DNA of 64,000 nt from Bacteroidales bacterium (GTDB taxonomy: Bacteria; Bacteroidota; Bacteroidia; Bacteroidales; CAIWKO01), in contig JALOBU010000005.1 of assembly GCA_023228145.1 (NCBI GenBank), forward strand, positions 1 to 64,000. The letters run 5' to 3'. This document shows positions 52,048-61,736 of this stretch, one piece after another (position 1 is the first letter of the stretch; every line of letters begins with the position of its first letter). The notes beneath the pieces were generated by a model. That model was given only the letters and a program-made list of their open reading frames with translations. It searched no databases and had not been told where the DNA came from. A program made the position numbers and the translations under genes.

Positions 52048-54156
52048 TTATTTCTGATCTAAACCTCTGCGCTTCAGTAAAGGTTCAATAGCAGGATCCT
52101 GCCCACGGAATTTGCGGTACTGATCCATACCTTCGCCATCGCCGGATTCCTGCAGGCAGTATTTGCGGAATTTGGTTGCAAGGTCTTTATTGAATATATC
52201 GCCCGACTGCTTGAACGCTTCATAGGCATCGGCCACGAGGACTTCGGCCCAGAGGTACACATAATAACCGGCAGCATAGCCACCGCCCCAGATGTGTGAA
52301 AAATAAGTGGAACGGTAACGCGGCAATATTTCAGGTATCAAACCTATTTTGTCCATGGCTGCTTTTTCAAATTCTTTAATATTGATATCTGTGGGCTCTG
52401 TCAGGTTATGATAGTCCATATCCAGGATAGCAGCGGCAAGCAGCTCGGTCATATCAAACCCCTGGTTAAATTTTGAGCTGTTCTGAATCTTTTCAATCAG
52501 TTTGTTGGGAATCACTTCATCGGTTTTGTAATGTTTTGCATAATACTTCAGCACTTCTGTTTCGCTGGCATAACTTTCCATAAACTGAGAAGGAAGTTCC
52601 ACATAATCACGGGGTACATTCCCTGCAGTACGGCTGTATTTTCCTTCGGTGAACAGGGCATGCAAACCATGTCCGAATTCATGGAAAATGGTTTCCACTT
52701 CGTCCCAGGTCAATAACGAAGGAGTATCTCCTGTTGGTTTTGTAAAGTTGCAAACGATAGATACAATAGGATCAACTTTTTTTCCGTCGCGCCATCCTGC
52801 TGATTCAAAGCCGCCGCACCATGCCCCGCCGCGTTTGGAATCACGCGGAAAATAATCAAAATAAATTATTCCAAGGTGTTTTCCGTCGGCTTCTTTCACC
52901 TCATACGTTTCAACGTCATTAAAATAAACCGGGAGGTTGGTTAACTTATCGAAAGTAATGCCATAGAGTTTGTTAGCTACATAGAAAATCCCGTTTTTCA
53001 CATTATCAAGGCTGAAGTATGGTTTCATTTCATTTTCATCCAGATCATATTTTTCTTTACGGACTTTTTCAGCATAATACCACCAGTCCCACGGCTGAAG
53101 TTTGAATTTTCCGCCTTCCTTATCAATGATTTTCTGCATTTCAATTAATTCATTTTTAGCCATAGCAAGCGAAGGCGCCCATAATTTTGCCAGAAAATCA
53201 TTAACAGCCTGTGGTGTTTTAGCCATGTTGTCATCAATGACATAAGCGGCATAGCTATCAAAACCAAGCAATTTGGCTTTCTGAACACGGAGCTTTGCCA
53301 TTTTAGCGATCACTTCATTGTTATCGTTTGCGTTGCCGTTATCCCCTTTCATAAAGTAACCACGGTAAAGCTTTTCGCGAAGATCACGATTCTTGGCATA
53401 TGTCAGGAAAGGCAACATGCTGGGTTTGTCGATGGTGAACAACCACTTGCCTTCCATGTTTTTAGCTTTGGCGGCCTCAGCGGCAGCATCAATAGAACTT
53501 TGTGGCAAACCATCCAGGTCTTCTTTTTTATCAATGGCCATCTGAAAATTTTTATTCTCTGCCAATAGGTTTTCACCGAATTTTGTTGTGAGTGTAGAAA
53601 GCTCTTCGTTGATCTTCTTCAGTTCTTCCTGCTTATCTTTGGGAAGATTGGCGCCAAGGCGTTCAAAGTCACGGTAATGTTTCTCTACGGCACGAATCTG
53701 CTGTTCATCAAGGTTCATTTCTTTACGTTTCTCATAAACCGCCTTAATGCGTTCAAAAAGCTTGGCATTCATGTAAATCTCATCGTTGTGTTTCGAAAAG
53801 CGAGGACTTATTTCCCGTTCTATTGCCTGCAAACGCTCATTTGTGGTTGATTCCGTCAGGTTAAAAAACACATACGCAGCTTTTGATAACAGATAACCGG
53901 ATTTGTCAAACGGTAGAATAGTGTTGTCGAATGTCGGTGCTTCGGAATTGTTCACAATTTTATCGATTTCCTCATTCTGTTGTTTCATGCCCTCTTCAAA
54001 GGCAGGCATAAAATGCGTGGTATCAATCTTGTCGAAAGGAGGCACCTTAAAAGGCGTGTCATAATCCGAGAAAAACGGATTGTCATTTGCTTTTTTGGAG
54101 TTACACGCCCCAAAAATAATTGCGGCTAAAGCCATCATAATTAATGTTTTTTTCAT
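52048..54156 (-). CDS. dcp: M3-family zinc oligopeptidase (Dcp-like), lipoprotein
   Basis: 702 residues. A lipoprotein signal (MKKTLIMMALAAIIFGAC, lipobox FGAC, Cys at 18) anchors it, unlike cytosolic Dcp of enterobacteria. The long helical N-terminal part is followed by the M3 active site TIFHEFGHGLHALFTEG (HExxH) and by ESYASETEVLKYYAKHY. The C-terminal signature is GYAAGYYVYLWAEVLVADAYEAF. It should cut dipeptides or short peptides from imported or periplasmic peptides. Single gene with its own promoter box and terminator. Confidence 0.93.
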   Translation of the reverse strand: MKKTLIMMALAAIIFGACNSKKANDNPFFSDYDTPFKVPPFDKIDTTHFMPAFEEGMKQQNEEIDKIVNNSEAPTFDNTILPFDKSGYLLSKAAYVFFNLTESTTNERLQAIEREISPRFSKHNDEIYMNAKLFERIKAVYEKRKEMNLDEQQIRAVEKHYRDFERLGANLPKDKQEELKKINEELSTLTTKFGENLLAENKNFQMAIDKKEDLDGLPQSSIDAAAEAAKAKNMEGKWLFTIDKPSMLPFLTYAKNRDLREKLYRGYFMKGDNGNANDNNEVIAKMAKLRVQKAKLLGFDSYAAYVIDDNMAKTPQAVNDFLAKLWAPSLAMAKNELIEMQKIIDKEGGKFKLQPWDWWYYAEKVRKEKYDLDENEMKPYFSLDNVKNGIFYVANKLYGITFDKLTNLPVYFNDVETYEVKEADGKHLGIIYFDYFPRDSKRGGAWCGGFESAGWRDGKKVDPIVSIVCNFTKPTGDTPSLLTWDEVETIFHEFGHGLHALFTEGKYSRTAGNVPRDYVELPSQFMESYASETEVLKYYAKHYKTDEVIPNKLIEKIQNSSKFNQGFDMTELLAAAILDMDYHNLTEPTDINIKEFEKAAMDKIGLIPEILPRYRSTYFSHIWGGGYAAGYYVYLWAEVLVADAYEAFKQSGDIFNKDLATKFRKYCLQESGDGEGMDQYRKFRGQDPAIEPLLKRRGLDQK

Positions 54157-54208
54157 TGGTTAAATTTTTGTTTAGTTATAAATTATCATTTTGATAAATA
54201 AAGGAAGG

Positions 54209-54216
54209 CAAAGTTA
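54209..54216 (-). promoter_or_regulatory. Putative -7 box for the M3 peptidase gene
   Basis: Minus-strand TAACTTTG matches TAnnTTTG and lies 52 bases before the ATG at 54156. Confidence 0.4.
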
Positions 54217-54271
54217 CAAAATCATCATGTAAAAAATACGCAACAAATAAATTTATATTCATGTTAAAATG

Positions 54272-54304
54272 ATTGACATTATCAAATTTTTAATTTTATA
54301 TTTG
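54272..54304 (+). promoter_or_regulatory. Promoter of the membrane protein gene at 54372
   Basis: ATTG at 54272-54275 (one base from TTTG), 21 bases, then TATATTTG at 54297-54304, a perfect -7 box. Confidence 0.5.
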
Positions 54305-54371
54305 TATTAAAAATCAATCCGTAGATTTCTTAATATGTAATTTTATGTCAATCAAAAAGGAGAATCATATC

Positions 54372-55184
54372 ATGGCAGACAAAGGCACAAAAAAGAAAAT
54401 CACCCGGGTAGGAGGCCCCGAAACCGCTTCGACTATTCCTGCATCAAACACACCTCCCCCAACTGAAGCCACAAAACCATATGTTACAAGTGACGAAAAC
54501 AAAGCCAAAGCTAAAAAGTATCGCCTTATCGCGGTTATTTCATGGATTATTGCCATTGGTCTTGAAGTTGGAGCAATCCTTCTTTTGAACAAAAAGCCCG
54601 TACCCATGGTTTGGCTTATCGTTCTAATCGTGGCCGACCTCATCTTTGCCGTTATTGGTTCTATGTTGTGGAAAAAATCCAACAAGTTTAATCCTGCCTC
54701 CCAGAAAGAACCTATCAGATTTTTCATACAGAACCAGTTGGGCGCCATCATCAGTGTCATAGCTTTTCTGCCCCTCATTATCCTTATCTTCACCAACAAG
54801 AACATGACAGGTAAGCAGAAAGGGCTTGCCGGAGCCGTAGGTATAATTGCTCTTGTAATCGCAGGCTTTTTAGGCATTGATTTTAATCCTCCCTCGCAGG
54901 AAAAATACCAGGAACAAGCTCAGCACGCGAAGGATTCTATGCAAACCGAACAGGTTAAAGAACTTAATAATGGCATTGACCACGTGTACTGGACAAAATC
55001 CGGAAAAAGCTATCACCTGTATTCCGATTGCGGCTATATAAACACCGACAGGACCGACGAGATATTTGAAGGTACGGTATATCAAGCCAAACAACTGAAA
55101 AACATCACCGATATTTGCGACCGTTGCGCAAACAGGGCAAAGAAGGAGAAAGAAGCGTTGCTAAGAAACGATAGTGTGAAGTGA
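54372..55184 (+). CDS. Membrane protein with a conserved cysteine-pair C-terminal domain
   Basis: 270 residues from the ATG at 54372, chosen because AAGGAG lies 10 bases upstream, a rare strong ribosome-binding site here; an in-frame ATG at 54345 would add nine residues. A proline- and threonine-rich cytoplasmic N-terminus (~1-40) is followed by four predicted membrane helices (~50-70, 75-100, 120-142, 150-170). The ~90-residue tail contains VYWTKSGKSYHLYSDCGYIN ... GTVYQAKQL and then ITDICDRCAN. This C..C..C tail recurs in Bacteroidota membrane proteins and may bind a metal or be a disulfide-bearing periplasmic domain; its role is unknown. Confidence 0.72.
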   Translation: MADKGTKKKITRVGGPETASTIPASNTPPPTEATKPYVTSDENKAKAKKYRLIAVISWIIAIGLEVGAILLLNKKPVPMVWLIVLIVADLIFAVIGSMLWKKSNKFNPASQKEPIRFFIQNQLGAIISVIAFLPLIILIFTNKNMTGKQKGLAGAVGIIALVIAGFLGIDFNPPSQEKYQEQAQHAKDSMQTEQVKELNNGIDHVYWTKSGKSYHLYSDCGYINTDRTDEIFEGTVYQAKQLKNITDICDRCANRAKKEKEALLRNDSVK

Positions 55185-55209
55185 ATTGTTAGAAGTTAGA
55201 GGTTATCAG

Positions 55210-55797
55210 TTATTTTTTTCTTTCAGGCTGTTGTCTTTCCAGAATAGTTAAGCCGTGCCCTGATTCGATATGGTCTTTTATCTGCCATTCGGGGTGGTCG
55301 TCAATAAACTCAAATATAGCGGCTTTCATTCCAGGTCTGCCATCGAATGGGTTTTTAAGCCCGAAGGTCTCGGTGCTGTGCATCATAATCCATTTCTTCA
55401 CCCTGAGATGATGATGTTCCAGTTCTGCTTTAATTTGTCCATACCAATGATCGGTATCTATATACAGTAAGTCGGTTTTTTTTATTTTAGCTTTCAACAC
55501 ATCTTTTTGTATCATTTTAAAAAACATGTCATCATCTTGGGCAGCCTGCTTTATCATGCGGGCATTTTCAGTAATCACAAGGTCATAAGAATAAACTTTT
55601 TTACAACCGGATATCAAAAACGCCAACGTTGAACAACCGGTGTCAATACCAAACTCTGTAACTTTTTCGCATTGTGACGCATAGTATTTCAATATTTCAA
55701 GATGAAGTTTAACCGCTTCAGGCCTGAAACCCAAGCTGCCTTTTTTCATGCTGTCGTATAACTTGATAAGGTTTTTAGGGGTTAACTTTTCCATCAT
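55210..55797 (-). CDS. Class I SAM-dependent methyltransferase-like protein
   Basis: 195 residues. The Rossmann start VTEFGIDTGCSTLAFLISG, then VYSYDLV (ribose-binding acidic residue), and DLLYIDTDHWYGQIKAELEHH are typical of the CmcI/class I methyltransferase-like group that acts on small molecules or glycans. The SAM-binding glycine motif is GIDTGCST, slightly off the usual GxGxG. It overlaps the upstream methyltransferase gene by 4 bases and is the last gene of the surface-modification operon. Substrate unknown. Confidence 0.75.
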   Translation of the reverse strand: MMEKLTPKNLIKLYDSMKKGSLGFRPEAVKLHLEILKYYASQCEKVTEFGIDTGCSTLAFLISGCKKVYSYDLVITENARMIKQAAQDDDMFFKMIQKDVLKAKIKKTDLLYIDTDHWYGQIKAELEHHHLRVKKWIMMHSTETFGLKNPFDGRPGMKAAIFEFIDDHPEWQIKDHIESGHGLTILERQQPERKK

Positions 55798-56762
55798 CCA
55801 AATATCAGATTATTTTTTTTATGAGCAAATAATAAAGTAGCATTGGCCAGTTCAAAATTTTTCTCCCGCTCCAGTTCTCTTACAAATGCCTTGTGGTAAT
55901 ATTTGTCACCTTCTTCCAACAATTCAGATACTTTCATCCGAAGGAATTCCTCTTTAGCCTCATCCTTCAATCCATTTGCCCAGTTTCTCAAAATCCATGT
56001 GAGCGACCAGATAGGCAAGCCATAAGGGCTTATATCGGTTTTGTCTGTAATGAGTAACCCATCGAAAAGGTTTTCAAGGCCACGGCTTGTCATATTATAA
56101 TAATGGTGAGGGTAACCATGGTAAGGCTGAAGGAAAGGCACGCTACACAACAATTCCCCACCTGGTTTTAACACCCGTGCAATTTCTTTAGCACATAAAA
56201 ACGGATCTTTCACATGCTCTAAGACTGAAAGAGAGATAAGTGCGTCAAAAGCATTATCCTTAAATGGTAGTTGTTCCCCAACAGCTAATACATCAGTAGT
56301 GTCGTAATCCACAATCTCAAGGTTTACCACATTATCATAATAAATATCTCTCTGCCCTGCCCCGCAGTCAAGTATGAGGCCGTGTTCATATTTGTTTATT
56401 AAATCCAAAACAAAAGGCTCGTAAATATTGCTGCTGACCATATCGGTATCCACAATATTATAAGTTTCACGGAAATCGTCACTTAAAAAATCAAAATTCA
56501 GGTTTTCCGTTTCGATATAAGGCATATCATTACGCAGCAAAGGTTTCACTTTTTCCTGTTTGCATATTTTAGCATCAACAATGGTAGAGATTGGCAGTCG
56601 TATGTTCCTTCCTTCTTCTTTGCCGAAAAGTTCAAAATGCTGGCGTCCCGAGGCGGCTACTCCTTTTTTAATGGCAATGGCGACATCGAAATTTGCAGCC
56701 AGGTAGGCTTCTTCCGTAAAATTTTCTTCTGTAGCTTTCTCAATTAATGTATAATTAGCCAT
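55794..56762 (-). CDS. SAM methyltransferase with N-terminal repeat domain
   Basis: 322 residues. Residues ~15-55 (FTEEAYLAANFDVAIAIKKG ... HFELFGKEEGRNIRLP) match a short domain often found before glycosyltransferases and methyltransferases in polysaccharide clusters. A Methyltransf_11 domain follows (~125-260): LILDCGAGQRDIYY, LPFKDNAFDALISLSVLEHVKDP, IARVLKPGGELLCSVPFLQPYHGYPHHYYN. It probably methylates a sugar or lipid-linked intermediate. It lies 42 bases after the AlgJ-like gene. Confidence 0.82.
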   Translation of the reverse strand: MANYTLIEKATEENFTEEAYLAANFDVAIAIKKGVAASGRQHFELFGKEEGRNIRLPISTIVDAKICKQEKVKPLLRNDMPYIETENLNFDFLSDDFRETYNIVDTDMVSSNIYEPFVLDLINKYEHGLILDCGAGQRDIYYDNVVNLEIVDYDTTDVLAVGEQLPFKDNAFDALISLSVLEHVKDPFLCAKEIARVLKPGGELLCSVPFLQPYHGYPHHYYNMTSRGLENLFDGLLITDKTDISPYGLPIWSLTWILRNWANGLKDEAKEEFLRMKVSELLEEGDKYYHKAFVRELEREKNFELANATLLFAHKKNNLIFG

Positions 56763-56804
56763 TTGAACTGATTGGTTTGAACAAAGTTATAAAAAAATAC
56801 AAAT

Positions 56805-59800
56805 TTATTTTGAAACCGTATCATTTCTGTGAATAGGTTTTGGTTTTGATAACAATAAATGATTAATAATATCAATAGACATTTCCTGGATAACAATATC
56901 GGGCTTTTCTATAATAACAACTTCATGACAAAATTCAGGAGTCCAAAAATAAGATATTCGCTGAAAATTATGACTTAAATAATGACTTAACCAATTAGAA
57001 AAAGAGTCCCTGAACATCAGTACGGAAGGAGTTGAAATTTTATTGTTAACATAACTAATGGCTGGATTATTAGAAATAGAAATGGGGTAATTCAAATATT
57101 GTATTTCTGTAGGCATGGATAGTTTTTTGCTTAGAGGATATAATACCTCATTTTGATAATACTCGTTGATGAGCATTATTTTGTACATTCCATTAGCCAC
57201 ACCCTCACCACCAAAGTTTCTATTCATAAACTCTTTGTAATCTTCAGAAATCAAAAAAGAATCAGGCACGGCATCGCCAAATTTAAACCATTCAAAATCA
57301 TTATAATTAGCAGGGGACGGGATTCCGGGGAAATCTTTTTTAATAGCTTCCACTATTGTTTTATATGCGTAATAAGCTCCATAAAAATTCCAATGCGGGT
57401 CGTCTTTGTAATAAATATCTTTGGGAGATGCCTGCCTTAAATCGTAAAGTGTTTGATAAACGTCAATAATGTTCAGACGGGTATTTTTCTTTAAATAGGA
57501 AAGAAACTGCTCTAATTTTGTAACTCCATTATGTTTATATATAGAAGGCCTTAACTTATCCTCATAAATCAGCAGTGCAGAAGGAGGAAAAACCAAATAA
57601 AATTTTATTCCTTTTTTTTGCAGCCAATTGTTTCGTTCGACCAATATATCGGACATTTTTTTCAATTCTGCTTCTGTTAATGGTTTTCGGTTTTCATAAG
57701 TTTCCAATATCCATCCCTGAATAAAAAACATCCAGCCATCTTTACCAAAATGTATTTTTTTGTTATTAATTAGTTCGTTAAAGGTTTTGTATTCAATCAG
57801 GTTATTTAAAGTAATGATATTGGTTCGTCCGGGAACATTATCAACAATAAAATTATTTATTTTGTTCGTAAAAGACTGGCATGAATCGATAGAAAAATCA
57901 GGGAAACTCTGTGCATTTCTTTTTTCTTTAACGATATAATTTTTTTTAGTACTAAAAATACTAAAACCAATTACATTTGAGATAAAAACAATAAAGAATA
58001 TGTTTATAATGGCATGCCGGTAGTTGACTATTGGAAGTACTTTGCATATTACGAGTAACACCAAAAAAAGCACCATTGACAAAAAAATAAATATATGTTT
58101 CTTTAAAATCAACAAATATTCTGCATCATCAGATTGTGCAGCAGAGTTTAAAATAAAATAAGGGTCGGGGCCTGTAATATGATAAGTATTTCCTTTTTTC
58201 ACCATATCATTGACAACGAGATAATCATATGGGATGCGCGAATAATTCCATGTTTTTTTAATCAACCCGGAACTTAATGCAATTTTGGGTTCTTCAATTG
58301 TTTTTACATTACCCTCTAAATCAACACGCTGAAATTTATATTTTTGTAAAAGTACCTGAGAAATAAAAACGCCCTTATGCTTGCCAGACAAGAGTTTCCA
58401 TTCGCTCCAAAATTCGGGGGTATTATAATAATATAAAAAAGATGCCTCTATATTGTTTTTTGACGAAAGCTTCACATTAAATTCATCATCTTTTCCAATC
58501 CAGTAAAATATAAATACAAAGATTGATGTAAGCACCGAAATCAGTACATTTTTTTTTGGGTTCAGATTAAGAATAGCCGCAAATAATATCAGAATAAAAA
58601 TAATCATCAACACGATAACAAACGCATGCTTGTTTTGATTCTCAGTTTGCAAAATGTTGAATGGTTTTAAATTAATCCTGACGGGCGTTTCGGATTTTGA
58701 AACTACAACATTATAATCAAGTGGCGATGACAGTAGCTGAGCGTTCGATATGTTGAACAAATTGGTATCTTTAGCAAGTAAGTTTTGTACTGTTTCTCCC
58801 TTGCAATAGTTTACAGAATTAAGAAAAATAGTGTCGTTGGCTGAAAGGTTTTCAATAAGAAGAAATAGTCTGTTGTCGGTGTTAATAGCTTTTTTATATT
58901 GAAATAATTTAAACCCGGGCTGAGATATTTCCCATTTAGCCAAACATTCATTAGAGTTGTTAATGCTGATAAATCCAGGACTTGATGTTCTTGCGGAAAA
59001 ATAAATGTATTCGCTTTTATTGTCGGCAACAGGTGATTTCCATGGCTGACAAACTAAAACATAGGCAGCAGGTATGAAAAATAGTGTCAATTGCGAAATG
59101 TGAAATTTTGATTTTTCGATAAAATTCATGTAGCGACTCAAACAAATCAGGAGCATGAAAAATATCAGAGAAACAAATAAACATAACTTGTCTTTTAAAA
59201 ATAACAGCCATTCTATACGCGATAAAAAATAACTGGTTGTAATTTTAAAATACGGGTCAGTTCCCGTAATGATGTATTTGTCTCCCTGCAGCACTATATC
59301 ATTTAACAATATACATTTTTGGGGAATTTTGCTTAAAGAAAATGTTTTACAAATAAATGTATTTATAAAACTTATTTTTAAATCATCAATTACACGATTG
59401 TCTGATTCTATGTCAAATCTCAGGTATTTTTCTTCGTGTAAATTAATTGGGGTAGTGTAATTAAGAATATTTCCGTATTTATAATACTTTTTTTCGCCCG
59501 AAAACAAAGGCGTATGGTTATGAAAAACCTCAGGGTTTTTTATTTCATTTTGACTGCTTATTTTAACTTGCCAAATATCGTTGTGGTTAAGTACATAAAC
59601 CACTACCATAATCATTGATGAAATAAAAACAGTGAAAAAGAAGTATTTTGATTTTGGTGCAAATATGAATATCAGCAAAAAGCATAGAACAAAAATTCCA
59701 ATTATAACTATTTTCTTATAAAGGCCTAAATCATTGGTCTCCCATGAATAATAAGGAAAAAATGTAATACAGGCAGATTGGTTAGCTTGGATTGCAGTCA

Positions 59801-60218
59801 GTTGTATCTCATCTTTTTTAACATTGACCAATGCATTTGCAACCAGTGTTTTTTCTAAAAATGATTTATTCAGCGAAAACAAGCGATTATCACGATACAG
59901 ATTAACACCAAGTATTGAAATAGTGTCGTGCGGCGAAAGATGTTCAATAATCAGGCTGATTGAAGAAGCATCTTTTAATGATCCATAAAATTCAAGGCTT
60001 TTATAACCGCTACTGTCAACCTTCCACGAAGTCATAACTTTATTGCCCGACAACAATGTAATATTTGTGTGAGAATTTGTTTTAACGGAAAAATAAAAAT
60101 AATCATTGGTATCGGTATCAATGGGAACAGAAGATTTATAATCATCTTTAAGCAGAAAATACAAACAGGGTATGAACAGAAAAAGGAGATATATATATTT
60201 TATTCGGTTTTTAAACAT
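56805..60218 (-). CDS. AlgJ/AlgX-like O-acetyltransferase fused to two tandem membrane-anchored modules
   Basis: 1137 residues. The C-terminal ~360 residues (~770-1125) are an SGNH domain of the alginate O-acetyltransferase AlgJ/AlgX type: FGKDGWMFF, FYLVFPPSALLIY, DDPHWNFYGAYYA (Asp940, His942) and VLMFRDSFSNWL (Ser1072 as nucleophile). Such proteins pass acetyl groups from an MBOAT partner to a polymer outside the membrane. Before it lie two copies of a ~364-residue module: 39-360 (DYFYFSVKT ... TGTDPYFKI) and 403-725 (EYIYFSART ... TGPDPYFIL). Each module is a beta-rich extracytoplasmic part, two membrane helices, a second beta part and another helix. AlgJ proteins usually have ~350-400 residues, so this is about three times normal length. 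The AlgI-type gene ends 6 bases upstream. Confidence 0.8.
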   Translation of the reverse strand: MFKNRIKYIYLLFLFIPCLYFLLKDDYKSSVPIDTDTNDYFYFSVKTNSHTNITLLSGNKVMTSWKVDSSGYKSLEFYGSLKDASSISLIIEHLSPHDTISILGVNLYRDNRLFSLNKSFLEKTLVANALVNVKKDEIQLTAIQANQSACITFFPYYSWETNDLGLYKKIVIIGIFVLCFLLIFIFAPKSKYFFFTVFISSMIMVVVYVLNHNDIWQVKISSQNEIKNPEVFHNHTPLFSGEKKYYKYGNILNYTTPINLHEEKYLRFDIESDNRVIDDLKISFINTFICKTFSLSKIPQKCILLNDIVLQGDKYIITGTDPYFKITTSYFLSRIEWLLFLKDKLCLFVSLIFFMLLICLSRYMNFIEKSKFHISQLTLFFIPAAYVLVCQPWKSPVADNKSEYIYFSARTSSPGFISINNSNECLAKWEISQPGFKLFQYKKAINTDNRLFLLIENLSANDTIFLNSVNYCKGETVQNLLAKDTNLFNISNAQLLSSPLDYNVVVSKSETPVRINLKPFNILQTENQNKHAFVIVLMIIFILILFAAILNLNPKKNVLISVLTSIFVFIFYWIGKDDEFNVKLSSKNNIEASFLYYYNTPEFWSEWKLLSGKHKGVFISQVLLQKYKFQRVDLEGNVKTIEEPKIALSSGLIKKTWNYSRIPYDYLVVNDMVKKGNTYHITGPDPYFILNSAAQSDDAEYLLILKKHIFIFLSMVLFLVLLVICKVLPIVNYRHAIINIFFIVFISNVIGFSIFSTKKNYIVKEKRNAQSFPDFSIDSCQSFTNKINNFIVDNVPGRTNIITLNNLIEYKTFNELINNKKIHFGKDGWMFFIQGWILETYENRKPLTEAELKKMSDILVERNNWLQKKGIKFYLVFPPSALLIYEDKLRPSIYKHNGVTKLEQFLSYLKKNTRLNIIDVYQTLYDLRQASPKDIYYKDDPHWNFYGAYYAYKTIVEAIKKDFPGIPSPANYNDFEWFKFGDAVPDSFLISEDYKEFMNRNFGGEGVANGMYKIMLINEYYQNEVLYPLSKKLSMPTEIQYLNYPISISNNPAISYVNNKISTPSVLMFRDSFSNWLSHYLSHNFQRISYFWTPEFCHEVVIIEKPDIVIQEMSIDIINHLLLSKPKPIHRNDTVSK

Positions 60219-60224
60219 CGCTTA

Positions 60225-61619
60225 TCAGAATTTAAAGTAGAAAAACGGGTTAAATGATACGGTAATTAATCGCATAACCGAAAGTAAAAAAACGACTATC
60301 AATCCAAAAGTATAAACAGAATCAAACACTTTTTTTGTTTTCTCTTTTTTCAAAAATTTTGAAATTGATATAGGTACGCAAAGCGCAATTCCAACAGCCA
60401 TAATCAAATAGTGTTCTTTCATAAAAAAAGAAGTTAGTCCCAGAGTGCCTTCTCTTGGAAAGCTGAACATAACGGAATAATAATCTAATGCCTGCTTCAA
60501 ATCTTGTGTTCTGAACAAAACTCCTACAACCAAAAGAATAAACCATGTGTACAACATTCCAAAACCTTTGATACGTTTTAATAGTTTTAGCAGAAACAAA
60601 GCCTCAAGCCCCATCAATATCCCCTGAGTAAGCCCCCAGATAATATAATTCCATGTAGGCCCGTGCCAAATTCCGCAAACTACAAATGTTACAACCAAGG
60701 AAAAAAAAACTCCGGCATTACCCCAGTATCTTAATGACAAAGACAATGGGCTAAAGATGTAGTCTTTAATCCAGTTGGATAGTGTGATGTGCCAACGGCG
60801 CCAAAATTCTGTGATTGACCTGCTAATGTATGGATAATTAAAGTTTTCGGGGAGTTCAAATCCAAGCATTTTTCCTACGCCAATCGCCATATCAGTATAT
60901 GCAGCAAAATCAAAGAAAAATTGTAAGGCAAATGCAAGCATGCCTACCCAGGCAACTTCAGGGCCAATACGCCAAAAATCTGTCTCAATAATTTGAGTTA
61001 CTACATAACTGATTTGATCGGCTATCAGTACTTTTTTTCCTAATCCAATAATAAATCTTCTGACTCCTTCGGTAAAACGCGGCAAATCAAATTGGCGTTT
61101 TTTTAACTGTTGTTCAATTGCAGGATATCGTACAAGAGGCCCGAGAATAAGCTGAGGAAACATTGTAATGTAGAGGATAACATAAGCAGGATTTTTTTCA
61201 AAACGCTTGTTGCGCCTGTAAACTTCAATATTATACGAAATTGCCTGAAACGTAAAAAAAGAAAGCCCAAGCGTACTTATCGTTTTAATTTCGGGCAAAT
61301 TTTGAACTCCGACATATATAAGATTATCAATGATAAAGCCGATATATCTGAAGTAAAATAAAATCCCACTAAAAGTGCACACAGCAAGGATAAGAAATAT
61401 TTTTTGAAATTTTGTTTTTACAATAAAAAATGAAAATAACCATGCCAGAATGCTAATAACCAACAGAAGAACAACAAGTTTACCTGCTCCCCAAAAATAA
61501 AATACCAAACTGGCAATAAACAGAAAGAGGTTTTTAGCCCATATTTTTGGCAATAAATAATATCCTGCGAGAAAAACAGGAAAGAATATAAAAATAAAAA
61601 CTATCGAACTATAGACCAT
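60225..61619 (-). CDS. AlgI-type MBOAT O-acyltransferase
   Basis: 464 residues and about eleven membrane helices. It carries an acyl group, most likely acetyl, across the inner membrane for attachment to a surface polymer. Signature segments: LSFFTFQAISYNIEVYRR, GVRRFIIGLGKKVLIAD, FAAYTDMAIGVGKMLGFELPENFNYPY, ITEFWRRWHITLSNWIKDYIF, and VCGIWHGPTWNYIIWG, with the catalytic His in GIWHG. Six bases separate it from the AlgJ-like partner, which supports a two-part O-acetylation machine. The polymer is not identified: no alginate synthesis genes are here. Confidence 0.92.
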   Translation of the reverse strand: MVYSSIVFIFIFFPVFLAGYYLLPKIWAKNLFLFIASLVFYFWGAGKLVVLLLVISILAWLFSFFIVKTKFQKIFLILAVCTFSGILFYFRYIGFIIDNLIYVGVQNLPEIKTISTLGLSFFTFQAISYNIEVYRRNKRFEKNPAYVILYITMFPQLILGPLVRYPAIEQQLKKRQFDLPRFTEGVRRFIIGLGKKVLIADQISYVVTQIIETDFWRIGPEVAWVGMLAFALQFFFDFAAYTDMAIGVGKMLGFELPENFNYPYISRSITEFWRRWHITLSNWIKDYIFSPLSLSLRYWGNAGVFFSLVVTFVVCGIWHGPTWNYIIWGLTQGILMGLEALFLLKLLKRIKGFGMLYTWFILLVVGVLFRTQDLKQALDYYSVMFSFPREGTLGLTSFFMKEHYLIMAVGIALCVPISISKFLKKEKTKKVFDSVYTFGLIVVFLLSVMRLITVSFNPFFYFKF

Positions 61620-61736
61620 CTGCAGCTTTTATTTCAATTATTTATTATATTCATTATCAATAAAAAGCATGTTTTTTAAAGTTTTTCCTGACAATACTCT
61701 CAACTTATGCAACCATTCAATCCTTAGAAAAACATA

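Noticed and set aside
54365..54877. 170-codon minus-strand frame
   Set aside because: Antisense to the membrane protein gene; no domain, signal or promoter support.
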